Below, piece after piece: positions 8,166 to 15,886 of a DNA stretch of 64,000 bases. The stretch is from Symploca sp. SIO1C2. Its GTDB lineage: Bacteria > Cyanobacteriota > Cyanobacteriia > Cyanobacteriales > Coleofasciculaceae. The stretch is from contig JAAHFP010000013.1 of NCBI GenBank assembly GCA_010672925.1, forward strand, positions 186,001 to 250,000, written 5' to 3'. Position numbers and translations under genes: made by a program. A model generated the notes under the pieces. The model had not been told where the DNA came from. It did not search any database and saw nothing but the letters and a program-made list of their open reading frames with translations. The stretch's first letter is position 1. Every line of letters begins with the position of its first letter.

Positions 8166-10028
8166 TTACTTTTCTAAACCCGCTGCAAATTTTCCCAGAT
8201 TTTCTTTACGCCATCTTGCATCTGCTTTGCGATTGGTGCGTAACTCTAAAACTCGGATACCCTTAGTGGGAAGGGGGTTTAATAACTGCTTTAGCTCTTC
8301 CCAAGACTCAACTAGTTGATGTTCCACTCCATAGGTACGACACAACTGAGCAAAGTTGACTGCTTGGGGTGTGGCAAAAAATTCTTCAAAAGGTGGGTCA
8401 AACTGGGAGATGGGTAACATCTCAAAGATGCCGCCTCCATTATTGTTGATCAAAACAATGGTTAAATGACCGACAAATTTACTGTGCAATAAGAAGCCAT
8501 TGGTATCGTGCAACAAAGCTAAGTCTCCAGTGAGCAGGACACTACTCTGATTCTGGTGAGCAATACCCAAAGCCGTAGATAAAGTTCCATCAATGCCATT
8601 GGCTCCTCGATTGAAGTAAGGACGAATACCAAGATTACCAGGAGACCAAAAATATTCAACATCCCGCACTGGCATACTGTTGGCAATAAATAGCGGTGTT
8701 TCCGGTGGTAAAGTTTGCGACAGTAACCAGGCCGCTTTGCCTTCAAATAAGTCCCTGATGGTACTCATCTTTTGGTCAACTGCTTCTCTCACCTTGGCTT
8801 CAGCTTCACTCCATTTTTGTCGGTATTTTGTCGGCTTTATACCTGTCTTATGGTTCTGTTTCTGGGAGGTGTGGTGAGGGGAAAAAGAGGAGGGTAGAGG
8901 GGGGGCTTCTGTTATCTGATGTGGTTGGTGAGGGGTGATTAACCACTGACTACTGACTGCTGACAAGTCTATCCTGAGGTGAGTTGTTTGACCGTGGAGG
9001 GGGTCGAGATTATCGTTGCTGGAGTCAATTACCCAGCGCTGGGGTTGGCTATCATTTAACCAAGCACGTAGTTTCTTACTAGTGGGTAACTCACCGATTT
9101 GAATCACCATTGTTGGCTTCAACTTGTGTGCTAATTTTTGGTTACGTAGGATGAAGTCATAGGTGGAAATCAGATAAGGGTTGAGTTGAGCATAGTTCCT
9201 AACTGGAGATAAGCCTTCTGCTAAAACCGGCCATTCTAAAGTTTGGCTCAATTGCGCGATCGCTTCACAATAGGATCTGGGGTTTTGGGGTTGAGCAGGA
9301 CCGGCAATGATTATACCCTGTTGCTCTTGTTGCCATTCTTGGTAGAGAGAGCTGGGGACTTGGGGAACTGGGGACTTGGGGACTTGGGGAGCTGGGGAAA
9401 TAGCAGCGAAGAAATCTTCGAGATCGAAGGGAGAGGGAAGGACATCCGTATCAAGTTGTGGTAGAGGTGCGAGGGGTTCCCGGAAAGAAAGATTAAGGTG
9501 TACAGGACCTGAAACTGGCAACAAAGTCCGTTCCCAAGCATGAATAACAGTTTGTCGCAAATATCTCAACATCCCAATTTCCGCCGAAGGCACTGCTAAA
9601 GATACTTGCCAGTTGGGGTAGTTACCATATAATTTTATTTGGTCGATGGTTTGTCCTGAATGACAATCCCTTAGTTCCGGGGGACGGTCAGCAGTTAAAA
9701 CTAACAGAGGTACTCGACTTTCCCTAGCTTCAATCACCGCTGGATAGAAGTTAGCAGCAGCAGTTCCGGAAGTGCAAACCAGCACCACCGGATATCCTGA
9801 TTGGCGGGCTATTCCCAAAGCAAAGAAAGCTGCTGAGCGTTCATCCAAAACCGGAATCACTTCTATCTGTTTTCCCAAGTTTGTCTGAGAACGTTGGGCA
9901 AAGGCAACAGCTAAAGGGGTTGAGCGAGATCCTGGACAGATGACGGCAGTGGTTAATCCTAAACGGCTAAGAGTTTCTACTAATATGGAACTCCAGATAG
10001 TATTGATGTTGCGGAAATCTATGGGCAT
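8166..10028 (-). CDS. menD: 2-succinyl-5-enolpyruvyl-6-hydroxy-3-cyclohexene-1-carboxylate synthase
   Basis: ThDP-dependent enzyme that joins isochorismate and 2-oxoglutarate, a step of phylloquinone (photosystem I quinone) synthesis in cyanobacteria. 620 residues, slightly long for MenD. Visible signatures: TAVICPGSRSTPLAVAFA at the N-terminus, VLDERSAAFFALG with the cofactor-activating Glu, the ThDP/Mg region RGANGIDGTLSTALG and LTGDLALLHDTNG, and NNNGGGIFEMLP. The extra length lies near residues 205-225, where PAPQVPKSPVPQVP is encoded by an in-frame ggggacttggggaactg tandem repeat; a further Ser/His/Pro-rich linker sits around 370-390. No other men gene is adjacent. ATG at 10028 gives the canonical N-terminus. 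Confidence 0.95.
   Translation of the reverse strand: MPIDFRNINTIWSSILVETLSRLGLTTAVICPGSRSTPLAVAFAQRSQTNLGKQIEVIPVLDERSAAFFALGIARQSGYPVVLVCTSGTAAANFYPAVIEARESRVPLLVLTADRPPELRDCHSGQTIDQIKLYGNYPNWQVSLAVPSAEIGMLRYLRQTVIHAWERTLLPVSGPVHLNLSFREPLAPLPQLDTDVLPSPFDLEDFFAAISPAPQVPKSPVPQVPSSLYQEWQQEQQGIIIAGPAQPQNPRSYCEAIAQLSQTLEWPVLAEGLSPVRNYAQLNPYLISTYDFILRNQKLAHKLKPTMVIQIGELPTSKKLRAWLNDSQPQRWVIDSSNDNLDPLHGQTTHLRIDLSAVSSQWLITPHQPHQITEAPPLPSSFSPHHTSQKQNHKTGIKPTKYRQKWSEAEAKVREAVDQKMSTIRDLFEGKAAWLLSQTLPPETPLFIANSMPVRDVEYFWSPGNLGIRPYFNRGANGIDGTLSTALGIAHQNQSSVLLTGDLALLHDTNGFLLHSKFVGHLTIVLINNNGGGIFEMLPISQFDPPFEEFFATPQAVNFAQLCRTYGVEHQLVESWEELKQLLNPLPTKGIRVLELRTNRKADARWRKENLGKFAAGLEK
9355..9402. repeat. in-frame tandem repeat inside menD
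   Basis: Units of ggggacttg and ggggaactg/ggggagctg repeat across this stretch of the menD coding region. They preserve the frame and encode a Pro/Val/Gln/Ser linker on the minus strand. The same G-rich family occurs between genes elsewhere in the window. Confidence 0.8.
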
Positions 10029-10087
10029 TTGTTATTTATTATTGGTTAGGTTAATAGTTTTTCTGCATATCCCGTAGAGAAGTTGGG

Positions 10088-10190
10088 AAATTTTAGATTT
10101 TAGATTTTAGATTTTAGATTTAAAACGGTCACAAGCTCCTAAATTTATTTAGGTCATAAATCTCAAATCTTCAATTTCTTGCTTGTTGCC
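10088..10190. repeat. dispersed composite repeat, copy 1
   Basis: A ttttaga heptamer run (about 10091-10121) is followed by a unique block containing acggtcacaagctcctaaat, then ttatttaggtcat and cttcaattt. The same composite, with small changes, is at 59932-60030. Both copies lie just upstream of a plus-strand gene. Confidence 0.7.
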
Positions 10191-10215
10191 TAGCGCGTAG
10201 CGCCATAACCTAAAA

Positions 10216-11160
10216 ATGACCAAACTGATTATTCAAATTCCTTGTTACAATGAAGAAAATACCCTAGGAATCACTTTGGAGGCTTTACCTCGCCAACTGC
10301 CCGGTATTGATGTGGTTGAGTGGTTAGTCATAGATGATGGTAGTCGCGATCGCACTTTTGAAGTGGCTAAAGCTTATGGGGTTGATCACATTATTCGTTT
10401 CTCGACTAACCAAGGTCTTGCCAAAGCTTTTATAGCGGGGATAGAAGCTGCTCTCAAAGCGGGTGCTGATCTCATTGTCAATACGGATGCAGATAATCAA
10501 TACTGTGCTGAGGACATTCCCCAGCTAATACAGCCAATTCTACTGGGACAGGCTGCCATTGTAGTTGGTGCTAGACCCATCTGGGAAATTCGCCATTTTT
10601 CCCTGTCTAAAAAGTTACTACAAAAACTGGGTAGTTGGGTGGTTCGCCTCGCTAGTAATACTCATATCCCAGATGCTCCTAGTGGCTTTCGTGCTTTCAG
10701 CCGGGAAGCGGCAATGCAAATTAATGTGTTTAATAGTTATACCTACACTCTGGAAACGATTATCCAAGCAGGGCAAAAGGGGATGGCAATTACTTCAGTG
10801 CCCATTAGGACTAACCCAGTGTTACGCTCCTCTCGCTTAGTTAAAAGTCCTGCTTCCTATGTGATGCGATCGCTTTTCACCATTCTGCGCATCTTCATGC
10901 TGTACAAACCCCTACGCTTTTTCCTTATTTCGGGTAGTATACCCTTTAGCTTAGGATTTTTACTGGGTTGTCGTTGGTTGGTCTATTTTTTACTGGGTAC
11001 TGACAGAACCAGGATTCCTAGCTTAATTCTCGCTGCTATTTTGATTCTGATTGGCTTTCAGCTATGGATGTTTGGTTTAGTTGCGGATTTAATGGCTGCT
11101 AATCGTAAGTTACTCGAAGAAGTTCAACTGCGCTTACGCCATCGTGATTATGGGAATTAA
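10216..11160 (+). CDS. family 2 glycosyltransferase, polyprenyl-phosphate type
   Basis: 314 residues. The catalytic GT-A domain (about 1-230) shows IPCYNEENTLG, LVIDDGSRDRT and the metal-binding NTDADNQY motif. It is followed by two C-terminal membrane segments (about 232-258 and 270-290) and a charged tail. This layout matches dolichol/undecaprenyl-phosphate mannose or glucose transferases (DPM1/GtrB-like), which charge a lipid carrier at the cytoplasmic face of the membrane. Sugar and acceptor cannot be read from the sequence. It stands alone between menD and a lipoyl-pathway-like gene. Confidence 0.85.
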   Translation: MTKLIIQIPCYNEENTLGITLEALPRQLPGIDVVEWLVIDDGSRDRTFEVAKAYGVDHIIRFSTNQGLAKAFIAGIEAALKAGADLIVNTDADNQYCAEDIPQLIQPILLGQAAIVVGARPIWEIRHFSLSKKLLQKLGSWVVRLASNTHIPDAPSGFRAFSREAAMQINVFNSYTYTLETIIQAGQKGMAITSVPIRTNPVLRSSRLVKSPASYVMRSLFTILRIFMLYKPLRFFLISGSIPFSLGFLLGCRWLVYFLLGTDRTRIPSLILAAILILIGFQLWMFGLVADLMAANRKLLEEVQLRLRHRDYGN

Positions 11161-11162
11161 GA

Positions 11163-11201
11163 ATGGAGAATGGAGAATGGAGAATGGAGAATGGAGAATT
11201 A
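11163..11201. repeat. gaatggagaa tandem repeat
   Basis: A nine/ten-base unit, gaatggagaatgga, repeats about four times directly after the glycosyltransferase stop. A short ctcctgccccctgcc heptamer remnant follows at about 11244-11262. The same gaatgg motif recurs at the start of the next gene. Confidence 0.8.
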
Positions 11202-11287
11202 GGAATTGATACCAAAAATTAAAAGTCCTGACATACGTACTTCCTGCCTCCTGCCCCCTGCCTATGACGCTACTTTAAATTTTTGGT

Positions 11288-12133
11288 ATGAGAATGGAAA
11301 ATTGGCGTTTGATTCCGTTATTGCAGGCATCAGGAACTATGCAAATGGCGATTGATGAGTGGCTATTGGAGCAGCACCGACTAGGAAAGCATCCTCCTGC
11401 TTTGCGATTTTATACTTGGTCATCACCAACTATCTCACTAGGTTATCATCAACGTCGGTGGCCAGCTTCTTGGCAGCAGCTAACTTGGCGAGACATGCCT
11501 GTACAACTGGTACGGCGTCCCACCGGTGGACGAGCGGTGCTACACCAGGGAGATTTAACCTATATGGTAGTCACATCAGAGCTGATGGGCAAACGTCTTG
11601 AGGTCTATCAGAAAATCTGTGAGTTTTTGATTGAGGGTTGGCGATCGCTAGGCATCAATCTCCACTATGGTACAGCGGGACGGGGCTATATTCATAATCC
11701 CAATTGTTTTGGTACTGCTACCGGTGCTGATTTAGTTACTGCTGAAGGCTATAAATTAATTGGTAGTGCTCAGTTGCGACGAGGCAAGGCAATTTTACAG
11801 CACGGTTCTATTCGTTTAGAGCCAGACGCTGAACTATTTACTCAAGTATTTGGTGAAGCCGTATTGCCAATTAATCTACCTTTTACTCTGCAAGGAAACC
11901 GCTTAATTCACACTGTAGTTGTTGATGCTTTGACAAAGGCTGCTGCGGATTGTTTTGGCGTAGAGTTGGAGCTACAACCTTTGTCTGGTGAAGAATGGCA
12001 ACGATTAAAACAATTAGAAATAGAACTTATTGAGAAAAATGAGGAAGGTTTTGACACAGCAGAAGAAGTAATCGCTGAATATAATCAAATTCACAGCACA
12101 GAATTTACAGTAGAGAATTTGAAAAATGACTGA
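11288..12133 (+). CDS. lipoate/octanoate transferase family protein (LipM/LplA-like)
   Basis: 281 residues of the BPL/LPL catalytic fold, which moves octanoyl or lipoyl groups onto carrier proteins. Motifs seen: RRPTGGRAVLHQGDLTY (about 76-92), NPNCFGTATGADL with Cys140 at the place of the LipM nucleophile, and GYKLIGSAQLRR with Lys156 at the conserved lysine. A LipM-type octanoyltransferase is therefore plausible, and a lipoate-protein ligase is the alternative. ATG at 11288 is used; the next ATG (11294) is equally possible, since the region before both is repeat-derived and has no clear ribosome site. Decayed fragments of this gene occur at 12561-12790 and 24074-24130. Confidence 0.85.
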   Translation: MRMENWRLIPLLQASGTMQMAIDEWLLEQHRLGKHPPALRFYTWSSPTISLGYHQRRWPASWQQLTWRDMPVQLVRRPTGGRAVLHQGDLTYMVVTSELMGKRLEVYQKICEFLIEGWRSLGINLHYGTAGRGYIHNPNCFGTATGADLVTAEGYKLIGSAQLRRGKAILQHGSIRLEPDAELFTQVFGEAVLPINLPFTLQGNRLIHTVVVDALTKAAADCFGVELELQPLSGEEWQRLKQLEIELIEKNEEGFDTAEEVIAEYNQIHSTEFTVENLKND

Positions 12134-12233
12134 ACTAAACAATATAATCTGAGGATTAAGAAATCAGTCCTTTTCCTCAACCATCAAGAAATTGATATAC
12201 AATTATAAAATTAGGCAAACATCCACATAGTCT

Positions 12234-12470
12234 ATGACTTCTAGATCATCAGCTTCCACCAGCAACTTTCTAATCAAGCTACAAACTCTGCCACCAGAAC
12301 AACAGCAACAAGTGGCTGACTTTGTGGAGTTTCTTGCCCAAAAGTATAGCCATATTCATACTCCTCAACAAATATCAGGTCGTGTGCTGGGTTTACACAA
12401 GGGTATGGGTTCGATGAGTGAAGACTTCAATGCTCCCTTAGCAGACGAATTTTGGCTTGGGGAATCGTGA
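12234..12470 (+). CDS. DUF2281-type antitoxin
   Basis: 78 residues. The motif LQTLPPEQQQQVADFVEFLAQKY is the hallmark of the small DUF2281/VapB-like proteins that precede PIN toxins. The C-terminal half (GMGSMSEDFNAPLADEFW) is the usual toxin-contact tail. Its stop overlaps the start of a PIN toxin reading frame by four bases (gtga), but that toxin is broken after 29 codons. The antitoxin now appears to lack a functional partner. Confidence 0.75.
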   Translation: MTSRSSASTSNFLIKLQTLPPEQQQQVADFVEFLAQKYSHIHTPQQISGRVLGLHKGMGSMSEDFNAPLADEFWLGES

Positions 12471-12556
12471 ATTTGCTGTTAGATACTCACGTCTTGATCT
12501 GGCTGTCCCTCACTCCAGAGAAAATTTCAGAACGAGTTACAGATTTGCGGTTGTAA
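12467..12556 (+). pseudogene. truncated VapC PIN-domain toxin
   Basis: The GTG start overlaps the antitoxin stop. The reading begins NLLLDTHVLIWL, the first strand of a PIN domain with its catalytic Asp, and continues TPEKISERV before a stop at codon 30. Intact VapC proteins have about 125-140 residues, so only the N-terminus remains. The DNA that follows is a fragment of the acyltransferase gene upstream. Confidence 0.8.
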
Positions 12557-12560
12557 GGTT

Positions 12561-12790
12561 TATTTAAATTCTGTGAATTTATGATTGAGGTTAGCGATTG
12601 CTTAAGCACCTACACAGAATTAATTGCCTACTCCTAATCTCTGTAACCCTTGCATTGTAATATTTTTGAGCTTTCGAGAATGTGCAATTAATTTTGTGCA
12701 CCTGCTGAGCATCAATCTGCACTATTGTACAGCGGGATGGGGCTATATTCATAATCCCAATTGTTTTTGTACTGCGACTGGTAACGACAA
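12561..12790 (+). pseudogene. decayed fragment of the LipM/LplA-like gene, split by an insertion
   Basis: 12561-12604 matches about 11607-11650, and 12708-12790 matches about 11653-11735 of the intact acyltransferase gene (about 70 of 79 bases in the second block by my count). Both blocks are in the original order and strand. A 102-bp inverted-repeat element separates them exactly where the two halves should join. No continuous frame remains. Confidence 0.85.
12605..12706. mobile_element. 102-bp MITE-like element with 22-bp terminal inverted repeats
   Basis: The left end 12605-12626 (agcacctacacagaattaat...) and the right end 12685-12706 are inverted copies with 4 mismatches in 22. The element interrupts an otherwise collinear gene fragment, which shows that it inserted. 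It has no coding capacity, so a transposase elsewhere would have moved it. The target duplication is unclear; two or three bases (TA-like) are possible. Confidence 0.75.
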
Positions 12791-12857
12791 TCTATACACT
12801 TAGACGTATTGACAAAATGTCTTTACTTTGAATTCGTTAGCAATCAATGTATAATGA

Positions 12858-12902
12858 GAGCATCTTGCTACCTGAAACTATACCAAAGGGAGCAAGATGC
12901 TC
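12858..12902. repeat. perfect 12-bp inverted repeat upstream of the M48 gene
   Basis: gagcatcttgct and agcaagatgctc form a perfect stem with a 21-base loop, ending 58 bases before the protease start. There is no T-run, so this is not an obvious terminator. It may be a dispersed palindromic repeat or a hairpin in the leader. Confidence 0.6.
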
Positions 12903-12960
12903 CTACTGCTCTCTTTCAAAAGTAAGAAGCATGTAAAGTTTAGGTGTTTTTTTCAAGCTT

Positions 12961-14901
12961 ATGCCACCGTTCCGTAATTTGCTATCGGTGACTGTAGGTG
13001 GAGCTTTATTGTTGGGCTCTAGCCTCCAGTTACCACTAAAATCTCTAGCCCAAACTCCTGAGGCAGTCAGCCGCTTCCAAACCTTCACTAATGCCGACAA
13101 ACTCTATCGTGAAGGTAATGTACAAGCAGCTGAAAATCTCTACCGTCAGGTTAAACCAGAATTCCCTGACTCCTCTTCAACCCTGATCCGATTACAACCT
13201 GTCTATGAAATTGAAGAATTAGACGGTGGTCAGAGAATTTGGCAAAATGCTTTAGATGGTATTAAACAAGGTATCGATGGCAAAATCTTTTTTAATCTGC
13301 AATACTTGACGGAGAATTATCCTCAATACATTCTTGCTCATATGAAGCTTGCTAAAGCTTGCCAGGAAAACCCTGATGCTTGTGAAAAATATGCGGAGGA
13401 GGGAAGACCTAAAAATGTAATTGAGGTTTTAGAGCGAGCGACTGATTTATATCCCGATGACTCGGAGCTACTCAGAGCAAAAATTACCGCTTTAGCAGAT
13501 GCTGAGCAGTTTTTAGAAGCTTCAATTGCCGCCCGTCAATTTTCCCTCATCTTCCTCGATTATCCAGAAGCTGATGAATTTGCTGAGCTGGCAAATCAGT
13601 ATTTGGCAGCTCATGAAAGCAAGATTCGTGAGCAGTTATTAGCACAAGGAATTACCAGTGCCATTACTGGCATTGGTGGTTCTGTTTTGACAGGAGATTT
13701 TCGGCAAGGAATTTCCGGTATTCAGACAATCTTACTCATGCTCAAAGGTGAATCCAAATTTGGTGAAGAAATAGCAAATGCAATGGTTCAGGAGTACCGA
13801 GAACAGGACAAACTTTTGGAAGATCCAGTAGTTATCAACTACATTGAGGGAATAGCCAGTAGATTTACTGAGCACATGGGGCGAGACTTTGAATATGAGT
13901 ATTACGTGGTTAAAGATGATAGCCTTAATGCTTCTGCCCTACCTGGAGGCAAGATATTTGTGAACACTGGAGCCATTCTCGGCACCAACTCTAAGGCAGA
14001 ATTAGCAGGTTTACTGGCTCACGAAATTGCCCATGCTGCTCTTTCTCATGGATTTCAAAGTTTTGCACAGGCAAACTTACTCAACAATTTGGGGCAAGTT
14101 GTTCCTTTTGTTGGTCAATTTTCCGAGCAAGTGAATAAACAATATAGCCGTGAAAATGAGCGTCAGGCTGATATTTTAGGAACCAGAGCCTTGGCAAATG
14201 CGAACTATGCTGCTGATGGTTTGCGGAATTTGATGGTTACCTTAAGGCAGGAACACGGAGATGCTCCTACAACTTGGCGGAGTACCCACCCAGCGCCAGT
14301 TGAGCGGGTTCAGTATCTAGAACACCTGATTCAGAGCAATGGTTACAATCGTTACGCTTATGAAGGGGTGAAAGAACACCGAGAAATTCAACAGTTGGTA
14401 CAAGGGGAGCAACTAGCTCCAGATTCAGATCTTCCTGTTCCTTTAGATGAGGACAATCCTCAGCAACTAGAGGACTTAGGGGCAGTATTCCCATCTGAGC
14501 CGCCATCAAGTCAAATTTCTGAGCCTCCCCCCGCCAGTCCACTACCGGTTGGTACTGTAGCTCTGACAGGAAAAGCTCGGCGGGATAATGTCGAGATCCG
14601 CATTGAGGGAGCCAAAGTAGAATCAACTGGTAGCTTTAGTGTTAACTTCGTCATTGATAACCAAGGTAATCGCGCTCTTAGTTTTATACCCTCGTTTGCC
14701 GATGTCATTGATGCTGAGGGCAATAAGGTGTCAGCTAAGTTCACTGTGTTAGAAAACGATTCAGAAGATACGATGATTCTGCCAGGTACTACCAGGAAAG
14801 GTCGAGTCAGGGTGTTTGGACAAAATTGGAGTAATAGTGGTCAACAAGATCTAATATTAGTAATTCCCCTTAGAAGTAACATCTTCCGTATATCCTTCTG
14901 A
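12961..14901 (+). CDS. exported M48-family zinc metalloprotease with TPR-like N-terminus
   Basis: 646 residues. A signal peptide (about 7-30, ending SLAQ) is followed by helical TPR-like repeats (about 35-225). The M48 catalytic domain has HEIAHAALSHG (zinc ligands His354 and His358, catalytic Glu355) and ENERQADILG for the third ligand (about 398-403). A Pro/Ser-rich linker (about 500-535) leads to a C-terminal beta-rich domain of about 110 residues, which is not typical of BepA/LoiP-type proteases. An envelope quality-control role is inferred from the family. Most M48-TPR proteins carry the TPR after the protease, so the reversed order is notable. The start at 12961 puts the signal peptide at the N-terminus. 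Confidence 0.88.
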   Translation: MPPFRNLLSVTVGGALLLGSSLQLPLKSLAQTPEAVSRFQTFTNADKLYREGNVQAAENLYRQVKPEFPDSSSTLIRLQPVYEIEELDGGQRIWQNALDGIKQGIDGKIFFNLQYLTENYPQYILAHMKLAKACQENPDACEKYAEEGRPKNVIEVLERATDLYPDDSELLRAKITALADAEQFLEASIAARQFSLIFLDYPEADEFAELANQYLAAHESKIREQLLAQGITSAITGIGGSVLTGDFRQGISGIQTILLMLKGESKFGEEIANAMVQEYREQDKLLEDPVVINYIEGIASRFTEHMGRDFEYEYYVVKDDSLNASALPGGKIFVNTGAILGTNSKAELAGLLAHEIAHAALSHGFQSFAQANLLNNLGQVVPFVGQFSEQVNKQYSRENERQADILGTRALANANYAADGLRNLMVTLRQEHGDAPTTWRSTHPAPVERVQYLEHLIQSNGYNRYAYEGVKEHREIQQLVQGEQLAPDSDLPVPLDEDNPQQLEDLGAVFPSEPPSSQISEPPPASPLPVGTVALTGKARRDNVEIRIEGAKVESTGSFSVNFVIDNQGNRALSFIPSFADVIDAEGNKVSAKFTVLENDSEDTMILPGTTRKGRVRVFGQNWSNSGQQDLILVIPLRSNIFRISF

Positions 14902-14917
14902 ATCTTTGCCGATGTTC

Positions 14918-14956
14918 AGATGCCCGACTTCTTGAAGGATACCAATGGCGAATGGG
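14918..14956 (+). repeat. 39-bp inverted repeat, left arm
   Basis: Begins agatgcccgacttcttgaag and ends gcgaatggg. Its reverse complement recurs at 15792-15830 with 37 of 39 bases identical. The pair encloses two small minus-strand genes of unknown function. Confidence 0.85.
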
Positions 14957-15039
14957 GGGTCATACCCCTGATTCGCCTTGCCCACCCTACCACGCGAGCA
15001 GCTTCACTGGTGCCGTAGCAATCGCACTATTAGCTATGA

Positions 15040-15573
15040 TTAGCGAAAGGCCAAAGTTTTTTTAGAAAAGAAAGTTGATTTTGAAATAACCGCTCCTATA
15101 GCCCATTGAATTGCCTCAACTGTGCTGTTGCGTAGACTTTCATTTTCTACGAATAATACAGAAAAATCTTTGTCAAAGGTAAGATGATTTGCCAGAGAAA
15201 AAAGTTTTTCTTTGTAATGGGATGGTATAGAAATTGAAGCACACTTTAACATATCGAACAAGGTGTTTAGACACTCAATGATACCGCCTGATTCATCATA
15301 ATTTTCGGATGATATTGTATAAAGCATATTAGCAAAATCGAGATTTAGATAAACTTCAGTAGGTGCTATCTGAGAAGATAGTGTTGAGAATTCTGAATCA
15401 AGCTCAAGAGCAGCCTGTGCATAATCAGGATCTTGAAACAAAATTATTTGCCCATTTGAAGAAATTGGTTGCTCTTCCTTTTCTTCTAAAAGAAGAGTAT
15501 AAAAATCAGGTGCTGTATAGTTAGGATTAAAGCGGAATCCAATTAGCCAAATTTGCTCAAAACTATTGATCAT
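15040..15573 (-). CDS. unknown protein inside an inverted-repeat cassette
   Basis: 177 residues, mostly acidic in the first half, with no signal peptide or membrane segment. I recognise no family. Features seen: IWLIGFRFNPNY near the N-terminus, an alternating acidic/hydrophobic middle, and a basic end (SKSTFFSKKTLAFR). The start ATG at 15573 overlaps the end of a 38-residue frame upstream (atgatcaatag), which suggests translational coupling. The two genes are enclosed by a 39-bp inverted repeat and lie next to the caspase/TIR gene run. Confidence 0.6.
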   Translation of the reverse strand: MINSFEQIWLIGFRFNPNYTAPDFYTLLLEEKEEQPISSNGQIILFQDPDYAQAALELDSEFSTLSSQIAPTEVYLNLDFANMLYTISSENYDESGGIIECLNTLFDMLKCASISIPSHYKEKLFSLANHLTFDKDFSVLFVENESLRNSTVEAIQWAIGAVISKSTFFSKKTLAFR

Positions 15574-15679
15574 ATTTCCTTCCTACCTGCTTGGCTATCT
15601 TTGATGCTTCCTCATCAAGATCAGGAATCATCTTTTGCGCTTTTCTTTCAATCTCCTGAACCATATATAGTGTAGACAT
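15563..15679 (-). CDS. 38-residue protein coupled to the unknown gene
   Basis: Reads MSTLYMVQEIERKAQKM and ends QVGRKYDQ. It is a short charged amphipathic helix, with the stop inside the start region of the 177-residue gene (11-base overlap). It could be a small partner or a leader peptide, or the 3' remnant of a larger gene whose beginning was lost at the cassette edge. The overlap argues for real translation. Confidence 0.5.
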   Translation of the reverse strand: MSTLYMVQEIERKAQKMIPDLDEEASKIAKQVGRKYDQ

Positions 15680-15689
15680 CTCGCTAATT

Positions 15690-15762
15690 AGCTTTCAGCG
15701 TTCACCGTTCAGCATTCAGCTTTTTGGCTGACAGCTGATGGCTGATAGCTGAGGTGCTGCAC
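15690..15762. repeat. degenerate ttcagc/gctga repeat cluster
   Basis: Alternating ttcagc and agctgat units, partly inverted (cagctttttggctg), lie between the 38-residue gene and the right arm of the inverted repeat. Confidence 0.6.
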
Positions 15763-15791
15763 TTCGGATGAATTTGCAACTTTGAGATGTT

Positions 15792-15830
15792 CCCATTCGC
15801 CATTGGTATCCTTGAATAAGTCGGGCATCT
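15792..15830 (-). repeat. 39-bp inverted repeat, right arm
   Basis: cccattcgccattggtatcc followed by ttgaataagtcgggcatct. This is the reverse complement of 14918-14956 with two mismatches. The two arms bound a 913-bp segment. Confidence 0.85.
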
Positions 15831-15886
15831 TAGAGTATCCCACAGATGCGATCACAAGCCCTAAATAATTGGAACTTCCTCAATCC

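Noticed and set aside
7803-8319. Overlapping frames with Leu-Pro-Gln, Glu-Ala-Glu or Leu-Arg-Lys repeats
   Set aside because: Nine-base and seven-base tandem repeats leave frames open in several directions. There is no conserved protein feature.
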